Positions 11,685-22,575 of a stretch of DNA of 64,000 nt are shown here, in pieces. A model generated the notes under the pieces. It did not search any database. It was not told the DNA's origin and saw only the letters and a program-made list of their open reading frames with translations. Location: the NCBI RefSeq assembly GCF_949987515.2, contig NC_082684.1, forward strand, positions 49,504,006 through 49,568,005, written 5' to 3'. Position 1 is the first letter of the stretch. Each line of letters opens with the position of its first letter. The stretch comes from Delphinus delphis. Its lineage: Eukaryota > Chordata > Mammalia > Artiodactyla > Delphinidae. The position numbers and the translations under genes were made by a program.

Positions 11685-12470
11685 GGATCATATGGTAGCT
11701 CTAATTTTAGTTTTTTAAGGAACCTCCATACTGTTCTCCATGGTGGCTCTACCAATTTACATGCCCACCAACAGTGTAGGAGGGTTCCCTCTTCCCCACA
11801 CCATCTCAAGCATTTATTGTTTGTAGATTTTTTGATGATGGACATTCTGACCGGTGTGAGGTGATACCTCATTGTAGTTTTGATACATGCACCTCAATGT
11901 TCTTTGCAGCACTATTTACAATAGCCAGGACATGAAAGCAACCTAACTGTCCATCAACAGAGGAATGGATAAAGAAGATGTGGTACATATATACAATGGA
12001 ATATTACTCAGCCATAAAAAGAACGAAATAATGCCATTTGCAGCAACATGGGTGGACCTAGAGATTATCATACTGAGTGAAGTAAGTCAGAGAAAGACAA
12101 ATATCATATATCACTTATAGGTGGGATCTAAAAAATATGGTACAAATGAACTTATTTACAAAACAGAAATAGAGTCAGATGTAAAAACAAACTTACGGTT
12201 ATGGGGGCGGGGAGGGATAAATTGGGAGATTGGGATTGACATATACACACTACTATATATAAAATAGATAACTAATAAGGATCTACTGTATAGCACAGGG
12301 AACTCTACTCAGTACTCTGTAATGGCCTATATGGGAAAAGAATCTAACAAACAATGGATATATGTATATGTATAACTGATTCACTTTGCTGTACACCTGA
12401 AACTAACACAACATTATAAATAAACTATACTCCAATAAAAAAAAAAAACTTAGAGGCTAGAAAAAAACCC
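11685..12470 (+). mobile_element. 5'-inverted (twin-primed) L1 insertion
   Basis: From 11685 to about 11880 the sequence is L1 ORF2 3' region in minus orientation: reading the minus strand gives ...[10 protein letters not shown]... and ...[17 protein letters not shown]. From about 11881 to 12448 it is the adjacent downstream part of L1 in plus orientation (TGTGGTACATATATACAATG ... GTACACCTGAAACTAACACA ... ACTCCAATAAAA). About 50-70 bp of L1 between the two parts are missing. Direct repeats ACACAATTAGCT lie at 11673-11684 and 12471-12482. After the first poly(A) there are ~12 non-L1 bases and a second short A run before the duplication. Confidence 0.92.
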
Positions 12471-12482
12471 ACACAATTAGCT

Positions 12483-13154
12483 CCTTGAATTTATGGAACT
12501 AAGTAGAACCCATCCTCTTACGCCAGTCAAGTGGCTTTTACCCTGGCTATGTCCCACAAGCATCTACAGAACTTAAAAAGTACAGATTCCTGAACACATC
12601 TCTTGGAATGTATGACTCAGTGGGCCTGGGATGCAGCCCAGAGAGCTGTGTAAGTTCTACGGTGACTCGGCACCATCAGCTAATGGTAAGAACTACACCG
12701 CCTGGCACTTGTCTTGGTATTTTTATGCAGCCTGAACATTCCAACATAGCCCTCTCAGAGCACACTCTCCATTTTCTGGCATGAAAGAAGTTTTTGATAT
12801 TCATTTAGCACTACCCCCAACTCCATGGCCTCAAGATTTGAAAGAACTACAAGGCAGCTTCCTTACCCAGCTGAGACTAGATACATCTGAACTAGGGTAA
12901 AGGAGACAGAGAGATAGGATGGTAGGGATCCCCTTCCATGTTTCCATTAAAAGGGCTAAATTTGAAATGTAATTATTATGTATCTTCCTTTCTACTTCTT
13001 CTATTGGTGGTTGAGCTAGTTAACAAATAATACCTGAGAAGCACCACTGGCACCTTATGCAATAAAATTTTAAGGAAATGAGACAACTTCCTGACCTGCT
13101 TATGACACCCTGACATACATGCCATCCTGAGATCCAGGCTTTCCAGGAACCAGA
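12483..13154. other. Gene-free sequence
   Basis: No gene or delimitable repeat seen. Confidence 0.5.
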
Positions 13155-13664
13155 AAAATCAGCTTTTCATTCATTTCTTCAAAAAATGTTTATTGTCTGC
13201 CTACTTCATACAAGCTCTGTTCTAGGCACTGGGGACGCAGTGGGGCATGAAACAGACAAGGTTCCTTCTGTTCCTGGCTTACAAACTAGTTAGAAGAGAC
13301 AAATATGAGACAATAAAACAAAAGATAGCATCAGATTATAGTCACTGTAATGCAAGAAATTAAAAATAGGTTGTGATAGAGAGTGAAAGGCAGGAGGCAG
13401 GATGCAGGGGTGGGCAATGAGATAGTGGGTAGTCAGGGAAGGCCTCCCTGAGGTGGTGAGATCTGAGCTGAGATTTAAGGGAAGGAAGAAACCAGCATGC
13501 AGAGAGCCCGGAGGGGAGTCTGCAGAAGGAACAGTGTGACAGCCGGGGGTCTGTCAGGAAGCAGAAGACACCCAAAAGTGACTCTGTACAAAAGTGAAGA
13601 CAACGAACGTTAACGAAACTAGCAAGAGAGAGGGAATACCCCAGGGCTACCAAAAGTGGGGGGA

Positions 13665-13876
13665 GGGGCTTCCCTGCTGGCGCAGTGGTTGAGAGTCTGC
13701 CTGCCGATGCAAGGGACACGGGTTCGTGCCCCGGTCCGGGAAGATCCCACATGCCGCGGAGCGGCTGGGCCCGTGAGCCATGGCCGCTGAGCCTGCGCAT
13801 TCGGAGCCTGTGCTCCACAACGGGGGAGGCCACAACAGTGAGAGGCCCGCGTACACCAAAAAAAAAAAAAAAAAAA
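13665..13876 (+). mobile_element. CHR-type SINE
   Basis: Full-length copy with CGCAGTGGTTGAGAGTC, B box GGTTCGTGCC and an A19 tail. Flanks AAAAGTGGGGG (13652-) and AAAATGTGGGGG (13873-) look like an imperfect target duplication. It is inserted into the L2 above. Confidence 0.93.
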
Positions 13877-14699
13877 TGTGGGGGCAGATAGGAGTACTCG
13901 AGGCCTGCAGGGGCTAAGGGAGGAGGGGTTGCCAAAGGATAGAGAAGGTCCCGTAGGAGTCATGGCCCTTGGTAAAGATATACAGCCAATCCCCAGGGAC
14001 CGAGCCAGGAAGAAGCAGGGGGAATAAATACCCTAAAAAAAAAATCTCCTTCCTCTCTCTCTCTGATATTCTGCTAGTACTTCCCATTGGCTAATTCCAA
14101 TAGGAAACCAGAAGGTGAGAATGTCCATTGATGCAGTTCACACAGTCAGCCTGCTGGGGCACAGAACACGGTTGGAAAGCGTGGAAATTGGGTGTGGAAG
14201 GGTAAGTGGAAGGCATCAGCACAAAAAGCAAGGGCAAAGGCTTGAGACGGGGAAGAGCATAGCTTGTTCAAGGAACAGAAGGGCCATGGGGCTGGAGCGT
14301 AGTGGACAAGGTAGAGGAGGAGGGCAGGGAGGAAGCCAGGCCAGATCGTGCGGGGCCTTGTACGCCATGTTGAGGTGCTGGTACTTCATTCTGTGCCCAA
14401 CAGGAGGCCTTGGGATGGTCTGGATGGGAGCTAGGATCCGATTCTCACACTTGGAAGGCCTGCTCTACCTGCTGTGTGGGGTAGGAACTGCAGGAGCAGT
14501 GTGTGTGTGGTGGGGGGAGGAGAGGAACAGGAAGCAACCAGCATAGCAGGGCTGCAACCAACTAACCCCAGAACGCAAATGTGCACAGAAATTGGACTTC
14601 CACTTGGTCTTGAGCTGATTTCGTCTTGCTCACCAGTTCCTACCCATGACAGGAAAGCAAAAGGAGCCGGGGGATAACCTTTAGACCAACACAATCATT

Positions 14700-14960
14700 T
14701 GAAGCCCCTTTTTAGGGGAGGGAGAGGGATGGATTGGGAGTTTGGACGCAAACGATTACACTTAGAATGGATAAACAACAAGGTCCTACTGTATAGCACA
14801 GGGAACTACATCCAATCTCCTGGGATAAACCATAATGGAAAAGAATATTAAAAAAGAATGTCTACATGTGTATAACTGAGTCACTTTGCTGTACAGCAGA
14901 GACTGGCACGACATTGTAAATCAACTACACTTCAATTTTTAAAAAAGGAAAAAAACAATA
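14700..14960 (+). mobile_element. L1 3'-end fragment
   Basis: CCTACTGTATAGCACAGGGA, GTGTATAACTGAGTCACTTT, GCTGTACAGCAGAGACTGGC, CATTGTAAATCAACTACACT and an A-rich tail identify the L1 3' UTR. The 5' boundary is approximate. Confidence 0.85.
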
Positions 14961-15325
14961 AATAAACTTCCTTTTAGATAGGACTCAGCTTCAGTAGGCA
15001 GGTATAGAAAATATTTCAGTAGGAGAACTAATAGAATTGGCTGATGGATTAGATGGTAGGGGTGAAGAAAATGGGAAACCCAGAATGACTCCTACGTGAG
15101 TAACAGACAGATGCTGGTCAATTTCTCTGGAATGGAGAATGCTGGGGAAGAAACACGTTTGGGGTGGGATAAGTCAAGGATGCTGTTTTGCACCCAGTAA
15201 ATTTGAAATTCCAATTAGACATCCAAGTGATAATGTGGAACAGGCCACTCAGAAGGGAGGTCAGAGATGATGATAAAAATTTGAGTGTCAGCAACATACA
15301 GATGGCACCTAAAGCTCAACACTCG

Positions 15326-16406
15326 GATAAAGAAAGGTTCGGTCCAGGCACGACTATACCAGGGCTGGAAGCTTCTATAGGCCACGCCATGTCAGGACAA
15401 GCAGAAATCCTGACCCAGTCCAAACCTACCTCAAGGCAAGCTCTCAGATGCAGCATAACATTTAAGGTGCAGATGCAGGCACCACAAACCCATTCGATTT
15501 TAGCGATAACCACAGAGGAGAGCGAGCATGTATACACTGGAACTAGGTCATCCATTTTGTACAGATTCATATCCCAGAGAAAGAAACACATACTTATTTG
15601 GGGCCTATCATCACGGAGCAAATGCCCTAGGCAAGCAGGAGATGAACAAGAAACGAAGCACTCCTTCCGGACTTTTTTCTCAAAAAGGAGCTGGTGGTGG
15701 ACAACTTTTCATGCAGAAGCCACCCGGAGGCTCAGCTCTCTATTCAGAAGGACCTATGGGACTTCCCTGGTGGCACAGTGGTTGAGAGTCCGCCTGCCGA
15801 TGTGGGGGACACGGGTTCGTGCCCCGGTCCGGGAGGATCCATTGGATAGGAACGAGGGGGAAAGAATGCATAGGCCCTTCTAACTAAATAAGAAGAGCCA
15901 GAGTAGAAGGATGGGGGTGAAAGGACTAATACTATTTCCAAAGAAATAGCCCCACCTGCTGAAACACATTTCCATCTGGATTCCCACAGAATCACTCTTC
16001 TGAAACAGTAAGAGATCTATCTCCTCCACCATCAGGGAATGGAAGTCTGACAACTAGAAGACAGATACGCTTAACAAGGGTTTAGGGAAACCTAGGTGAA
16101 TGTCAAAAAAGGAACCAGGAAAATAGAAAATGGTGAAGAGGACATGATTCTTCAAAATATAGGGTGGAAGAGAAAGACAGAAGAGAAGAGAGGAAGAGAG
16201 GGGAGGGAGAGGAGGGGAGGAGAGAGAAAAGGAGACAGAAGAGCTCTTTTTCAGGAATTATTACTACTTAACTATAACCCTCTTGCTCCCTCTGGAGGTC
16301 AAGGTCATGAATAACATGTCTGTAAAAAAAAATCATTGTATTGCTAGAAGCTGTGGCTTCATTTTTCACTGCACCTTTCTTCTTCACTTTAAAATAAGTC
16401 AGTATT
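15326..16406. other. Gene-free sequence with GA-rich tract
   Basis: Apart from the partial SINE at 15758-15840 this is unassigned. A purine tract (GAGAGGAAGAGAGGGGAGGG-type) spans about 16165-16245. Confidence 0.5.
15758..15840 (+). mobile_element. CHR SINE truncated at its 3' side
   Basis: Only the tRNA-like head is present (GGGACTTCCCTGGTGGCACA through CCCCGGTCCGGGAGGATCC). It stops abruptly at GGATCC and passes into unrelated DNA (ATTGGATAGG). No body, no poly(A) and no target duplication are seen, which is unusual for target-primed insertion. A later deletion or a recombination event is the simplest explanation. Confidence 0.9.
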
Positions 16407-16420
16407 AAAATAAAAGGACA

Positions 16421-16628
16421 GGGCTTCCCTGGTGGCGCAGTGGTTGAGAGTCCGCCTGCCGATGCAGGGGACACGGGTTCGTGCCCTGGTCCGGTAGGAT
16501 CCCACATGCCGTGGATAGGCTGGGCCCGTGAGCCATGGCCGCTGAGCCTGCGCGTCCGGAGCCTGTGCTCCGCAACGGGAGAGGCCGCAACAGTGAGAGG
16601 CCCGCGTGCCGCAAAAAGAAAAAAATAA
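16421..16628 (+). mobile_element. CHR-type SINE
   Basis: Complete element with A and B boxes and an A-rich tail containing G and T interruptions. It is flanked by a perfect 14-bp duplication, AAAATAAAAGGACA, at 16407-16420 and 16629-16642. Confidence 0.95.
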
Positions 16629-16642
16629 AAAATAAAAGGACA

Positions 16643-17629
16643 AAACAAAGAAATGCCAGAAATTAAAATTCCACTGGCTTTCTGGCACTTTCCACATACT
16701 CTGAAATTTGAAGCCCTAGAATTTGGGGTGCTTTGTAAGGAAAGCCAGACCTACAGTACCAATCAAATATACAAGATGGGCCTTAGAAGATGGGGAAAAG
16801 ATATAATTTTGCATCAGCCTTCACTAATATATTTCTCCAAACTGCTCATTGTTTATTTTGAAAACAGGAGGAATCTGTAGGATGGCATTATTCCTCACAT
16901 CAGTGTTAAAGTCATTCTGGAAGAACAATGTCTGGACTTTGTTCCAGGTTTTCTGTATTTGAACAAGGATATCATTGTTGCCAGGCAACTCTGGACTCCA
17001 GATGCAGGTGCACCCAAAAGTTAAATGACCTTGTAATTCTAATGACTGTACTCTGGCAGTAATTGCAGTATTACAATTTGTCTACCTAGAACCAGCAGCT
17101 GAATTAAGAAAACAAGTCAAGGAGCCAAAGACAACGAACCTTAATAAAGCCAGTGCTCATTAGGCCATTCTTCAAGGTTCAAGACAGTGGCTCCAGAGTA
17201 GCACTGAGAGTAATCTGAGAAAGCTTCATTTCAGCCTAATGATTTTACAATATAACAGATACTGATAACGTTTGGACAGAAGGAGCAATGTCTCATAGCT
17301 TTGGGTTCAATTTGGGTAACTGTTTTATAAATACAAAGCCAGAGGGTACATTTCTCTAGCTTTCATGATTATTGTTACAATAATTAACTATACTTTCAGA
17401 AGTACAAACACCAATCTGGAATACTATTTGTGGCCACAGGCAATGAATAGACAGCATAAGACAAGCCACACCATGACAAAGGACAAAAAGAACAAAAATG
17501 AACATTTAAAGGTGATTCCATGCAATTTATTATACGATAAATGTGACATCTCAATGCACTGTGGCAAAGATGGGCTTTTTAATTAATGGTGTCAGGAAAA
17601 ATGGTAGCCATTTAGAAAAAAAAAAAAAC
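16643..17629. other. Gene-free sequence
   Basis: No recognised gene or repeat could be delimited. Confidence 0.5.
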
Positions 17630-18790
17630 GGTAAAGTTAGCTCTGTATTTCATCCCATACAAAATTATAAACTTTAAATGTGTCAGATATCTAAGTGCAA
17701 AACATAAAACTATACAAGTACTAGAAAAAAATGAGTAAATTCCTCTTCAGTCTCAGTGTAGAGACAAAGACCTAAAATACAGAGACAATAAAAGAAAAGA
17801 TAGATAATCTGACCACATAAAAATAAATACAAAACATATGCACAGGTGAAAGATAACTGACAAAATGGGAGAAAATATTTGCAACAGACATACCCCTAAT
17901 ATGTAAAGAACTCTTAAAAATCAAGGAAAAAAGGACAATTCACCCAAAAAATATAAAACAGCTCTTAAATATATGAAAAAAAGTTAGAGAAATTCAATTA
18001 AAACAACACTGAAATACCATTTTTTATCTATCAGACTGGTAAAAATTATAAAGTATGGTAATACATTCTGTTGACAAGACTCGCTGCTGGTGGGAATGAA
18101 GATTGGTATAACTCTTCTAGAAGGAAATTGGACAATACTTAACAGAAACTACAGATATATTTAACTTTTGCCCCAGCAATTCCACTTTTAGGAATCTACT
18201 CTGAAGATAAATCTCCAACAATACAAAATGAATATTTACAAGGTTATTCACTGCAATAGTGTAACTGCAAAATATTAGAAGCAACTTATCTCAGTGACAT
18301 ACATTGGAGAGTGGCTAAATTCTCCTATGGATAAACTATGATACATCCGCACAATGGAGTATTAAGCAGCTGTAAGAAAGAATAAAGATCTCTGTGAAAT
18401 TATATCGAATGATTTTTTTTTCCAGGACACATTAAATTTAAAAAGCAAAATGAAAGAGTATTTATAGTATGCTACCTTTCATATAAGGCAGAAGGGGATA
18501 TGAATATATATATTGAATATTCACATATATAATACTCTATATATATTCATTTGTATACAAATGATTGTACAAATATTCATTTGTACAAATGAAATGCCAA
18601 AAGGGTAAACCCTAAATTAATGAGATTGGTTACCTACAGTGAGTGGGAACAGGGCAGAAAAAAATGGGGAAAGAGAAACACGGTAGTGATGGGAGGGAGT
18701 GGAAATATTCTGAGTGTACTTTGTTTTAAATAACTCTGATACTTAAAACAATGTAATGTTTCACATACCCAAAAAATAAATAAACAATTA
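17630..18790 (+). mobile_element. Ancient L1M fragment (ORF2 3' end and 3' UTR)
   Basis: Decayed old-L1 ORF2 wording in order: GGAGAAAATATTTGCAACAG, CTATCAGACTGGTAAAAATT, GCTGGTGGGAATG, CCCAGCAATTCCACTTTTAG, ATGATACATCCGCACAATGG. A 3' UTR ends near ACATACCCAAAAAATAAATA. It includes an AT-rich palindromic patch at 18540-18595. There is no intact frame. Confidence 0.8.
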
Positions 18791-19824
18791 CAATAAACTA
18801 GGAGGTGGGGGAACCCAAAATGGAATAAACAGTAGCAAATGAACTTAACTGGATTACAGATTAATAATGTACCCATATGAAAGAGGTGGGAAAAGGAAGA
18901 GCTATCCTTAGAAGCAGTATTTTGACGATCTACTACAAAAAGAAGCAAAGACAAAAAGAAATGTGTACAAATATTGTACTCTACTTAGTAAATTTGTGAA
19001 TAATGGTTGTGAACAAACAAGTAAATATATTATGGATTATGGGAGCCAGGTTTCTCATTATCCAAGAAAGATATTACAAATAAGGAAGAGGGGGTGAGGG
19101 GCTGGAATGCATCCTATAGTACTGGACTGGAATTGGAGGTGTCAGTTTTTAATATTTGTACAGATGGACAGCTATAAAAATATATTTAAACGTGTGTGTG
19201 TGCATGGGTTAATATACATACATATATTTCCTAGCTCTATCCTCTGAGAGGGCCTAGAAGCAATGAGCACACCTCGCTCCAAGATCTTGGTTTCCAAATA
19301 CCATTCTCCAATAAATGGAACCAAAGCTCCTTGGAGAAATGGTAGGTTCCAAGCCTGGGACAGGAAAAACAGAAGATGCACCTGGCATCTTCTGGTGCCA
19401 GAAAATAAGCAAATGCTCAAAAACTGATAGGGGCATGCTGAAAGGACACAGGAGCCAAGTGGAAGGAGCTAAGGCAGGAACAACACACATTTTGATATAT
19501 GAGCAACAATATATATAATAATGATGGGTTATACCCATGAGTACAAAACTGATAAAATAAATCAGCATTCCAATTAATAAATGTGGAAGGAATGATGGAA
19601 ATAGAAAATCAGGGTTAGGCAAACACCATACCTAATAACTGTTGCATAGAAGAACCATCCATGGATGGTAAAATTAGCAGGCAAAAGTATTATGAGAAAC
19701 AGGATTTTTGCATAGTCTCAAAGTATCTCCCTACAAGACACTTAATGATTACAAAGGGAAAAAATAGTCACCTTACAGCAGAGAAACCTGGCATACAGCA
19801 TCCTAATCAACTGATCAAAGTGAA
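18791..19824. other. Gene-free sequence
   Basis: Unassigned. ORFs on the minus strand at 18634-19622 overlap old L1 or lack any support. Confidence 0.45.
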
Positions 19825-20318
19825 CATCACCAGTAATAAGACATGGTGACATCACGTACCCCTGATGGGATGCACTGAGAAGGGCACAGCATAACTTCTC
19901 CAGTATTCTTACCAAAAAATGCATCATCTCAGTCTAATCATGAGAAATCATCAGACAAACCCAAACAAGGGATATTCTACAAAATAACTGATCAGTACTC
20001 CCCAAAAGTGTCAAGGTCATGAAAGACAAAGAATATTAGAGAGATAACAGAGACATGACAACTAAATGCAATACGTGATCTTGGATTAAATCTGGGACAA
20101 GAAGGATTTCTTCAACGTTAGTGGGAACACTGTTGAATGTGAATAAGGTTTATAGATTGGTTGATAGTAGAGTGTCAATGTTAATTTCCTGATTTTTCTG
20201 TTGAATAAGTATACACGTGGGAGAAAGCTGATGAAGGGCATATGGGAACTCTGTATTATTTTTGCACGTCTTTTCTGTAAGTCTACACTTATTTCAAATT
20301 AGAAAGCTTTTTAAAGGA
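19825..20318 (+). mobile_element. Ancient L1ME-type 3' UTR
   Basis: Characteristic phrases: GCATCATCTCAGTCTAATCA, AGACAAACCCAAAC, TGTCAAGGTCATGAAAGACA, GACAACTAAATGCAAT, GTTAATTTCCTGATTTT, TATTTTTGCACGTCTTTTCTGTAAG, TTTCAAATTAGAAAG. Confidence 0.8.
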
Positions 20319-21523
20319 TTAAGAAGTGTTTCTGTGAAGTGAAAACATGTCAATGTGACACATTTCTGAGGGTTTTAAATGTGTAATACCTTTTTATAAT
20401 TACTGAGCTTAAATCCCTCTGCAGTTATTGGTGTGTAAATTCTGTAGGAAGAATGTTGGACACTAGAGAAAACATAGCAGCAGAACCATACTTTGTTTAA
20501 AACATCATAAAATAAAATAGAGCCTATTTGCCATTTAGCAGATTTGGGGAAATAAGAATAATAATGAGCTATGTGTGCTATTTCCATATTTTTAGAAATA
20601 TAACCAAGTAGTCACTAGACGCATACGGTGTGCTCAGAACTGAGCTGGGGCCTATTAGTTTCGTGAAATTTTAACGGACACCTCTTAGGCACCGATGTAC
20701 ATCCTTTGGGCCCACCTTTTGGAGTTTACACTTGCATGGCCAGCCTTAGCCAACAGGAGGCAGAAACCAATGGATAAATGCTCTCTCCTTTTGTTCCCCA
20801 GGCAAACAGTTCTGAGACACATTTAAAAGACTATCCCATCAATACTGAGCACCAGTCACTCATAGGAACGGACAACTTAATAATGTATCACTGTATTAGT
20901 TTTCCCTCCCTCCCTGTTCAATTCCCCTGATTCCTTACCCTTGCTCAATGGGATCACGTCCAAACAAATTACTTGCTCACCAGTCTCTGTCCTAGGCTCT
21001 GCTTTTGGGGGGCAGGGAGAGCAGGGTGGGAAGGGAGTGTGAAGGAAGGGATGGCGGAGACACAAGCTAAGAAAAAGATATAGGCTTGCCTTTAAGTGTA
21101 AGTTGCAGACACAAATATGAAATAGATATCCATCAGTGGGAGTATATTACCAAGTACATAAAAGAGCCATAAAGATGTCCGCAAATGAGAATTCTGCGCA
21201 ATGAACAACCTGTTCCAGATGGAGGTAGATTGTGAAGTAATCCCTGAAGGAGTAATAACTCTTTGAGAGAGTGACAGAATAAGCAGAGGGCATTCCTCAT
21301 CCATGGAGAGACAACTGAGGAACCAGCTCAAGATGGGTTTTCTTCTTGCCACATGGAAAACAAGACTGTCAAAAGACTTCATCAGCACTGCTCAACGACT
21401 TCTTATGTACATGAGCTCTTAAAGAAGTCCATTATTAGCCAGCAAATATGAAAAATGAGAACATTTTGACCTGGGAAGGAAAAAGATGTATTTCTGGCTT
21501 GTTTACATGAAATGTAAGAGCGA
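20319..21523. other. Gene-free sequence
   Basis: No gene or delimitable repeat. Slightly richer in Cys/Pro-type chance ORFs at 20877-21065, without support. Confidence 0.5.
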
Positions 21524-21826
21524 CTTTTTTTTTTTTTTTGGCTGCGTTGGGTCTTCATTGCTGCACGTGGGCTTTCTCTAGTTGCGGCGAGCAGGGCTTA
21601 CTCTTCATTGTGGTGCGCAGGCTTCTCATTGCAGTGGCTTCTCTAGTTGTGGAGCACGGGCTCTAGGTGCCCGGGCTTCAGTAGTTGTGGCACACAGGCT
21701 TCAGTAGTTGTGGCGCACGGGCTTAGTTGCTCTGCGGCATGTGGGATCTTCCCAGACCAGGGATGGAACCCGTGTCCCCTGCATTGGCAGGTGAATTCTT
21801 AACCACTGCGCCACCAGGGAAGCCCC
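21524..21826 (-). mobile_element. CHR-1-type tRNA-derived SINE, minus strand
   Basis: Begins with T17 (complement of the tail) and GGCTGCGTTGGGTCTTC. It runs through TTAGTTGCTCTGCGGCATGT and CCAGGGATGGAACCCGTG (complement of the B box region), and ends in CCACCAGGGAAGCCCC (complement of the 5' head). It is about 300 bp, the longer CHR-1 form. Three near-tandem TTCAGTAGTTGTGGC-type motifs occur inside. Confidence 0.92.
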
Positions 21827-22427
21827 TACATTTTTTTTTAAGGGAGAGATTTCTTTTGTGAAATACCAGATAGGAAATATTTGGTTTATTTATACAAGGA
21901 ACAAAAAAGGTAGAGGAGACTAAAAGAAATGTAACTTAGCAAAATTTACATTCAGCTTTTTAATAAAAAATAAATTCAGGGCTATCGATACTTGAAACAA
22001 TTTTTAACAAAACAGCTACGTATCAATTTATGGTAACCACAATCACATTATTTTATGTTTGGCATACAAAACTTTTGTTGCTCTTTTCTCCTTGTGTTTC
22101 CTTTATTAATGGTAATACATGAGTTTGTTTTCTTTAAAAGATGTATTAGCTACCTTTAAGAAGAAAAAATAGGAATTGTGAACTAAGACTCTGGTTAGCC
22201 AGTACCCATGTTCCTTGCCAGTCTGAAATTTCAGCTGGAAAATGGTCAGCTACTACATATAGTATATTTTAAACCTGGTCAAGCAATCCAGCAAGGTTTT
22301 GGAAGATTTGCAAGAGAGCTACTTCTCCTGGCATGAATGGCTTCTCCCAGGTGTGGTAAACACACACACAAACGAATAAAAAATCATGTGTATTATACAT
22401 TAGTTATGCATCCTAATAAAAAAAATT
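21827..22427. other. Gene-free sequence
   Basis: AT-rich, no recognised gene or repeat. Confidence 0.5.
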
Positions 22428-22575
22428 AGGAGTTTACCTATTTTATGTATACATTACTATATATAAAATAGGTAAACAACAAGGACCCACACTGTATAAC
22501 ACAGGGAAGTTTGCTGTAGACTTGAAACTAACACAACACTGTAAATTAACTATACCTTAATTTTAAAAATAAATG
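22428..22575 (+). mobile_element. Short L1 3' fragment with fold-back 5' end
   Basis: L1 3' wording (AAACAACAAGGACCC, CTGTATAACACAGGGAAG, TTGAAACTAACACAACACTG, TTAACTATACCTTAATTTT) with an internal deletion. Its 5' boundary forms a perfect 15-bp inverted repeat, GTTTACCTATTTTAT (22432-22446) against ATAAAATAGGTAAAC (22463-22477). Confidence 0.82.

Larger units (their letters stand above)
13155..15325 (-). mobile_element. LINE L2, minus strand, interrupted twice
   Basis: Reading the plus strand gives the reverse of L2. It starts with 3'-end wording (TTTATTGTCTGCCTACTTCA, TTCTAGGCACTGGGGACGCA), then AGGGAAGGCCTCCCTGAGG, GGGCCTTGTACGCCATG, and last the complement of the reverse-transcriptase region (CCAATTAGACATCCAAGTG; GTCAGCAACATACAGATGG). 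A CHR SINE (13665-13876) and an L1 3' fragment (about 14700-14960) are inserted. ORFs of 143, 191 and 231 codons overlapping this element or its edges are not genes. Confidence 0.75.

Noticed and set aside
13360..13963. 191- and 114-codon minus-strand ORFs
   Set aside because: They run through a SINE (F-rich stretch from its poly(A)) and antisense L2.
14115..14546. 143-codon ORF
   Set aside because: It lies in L2 antisense text (GGGCCTTGTACGCCATG) and has no protein family resemblance.
15188..15883. 231-codon ORF on plus strand
   Set aside because: It starts in minus-strand L2 sequence and its last ~45 codons are the tRNA-like head of a SINE. No domain is recognised.
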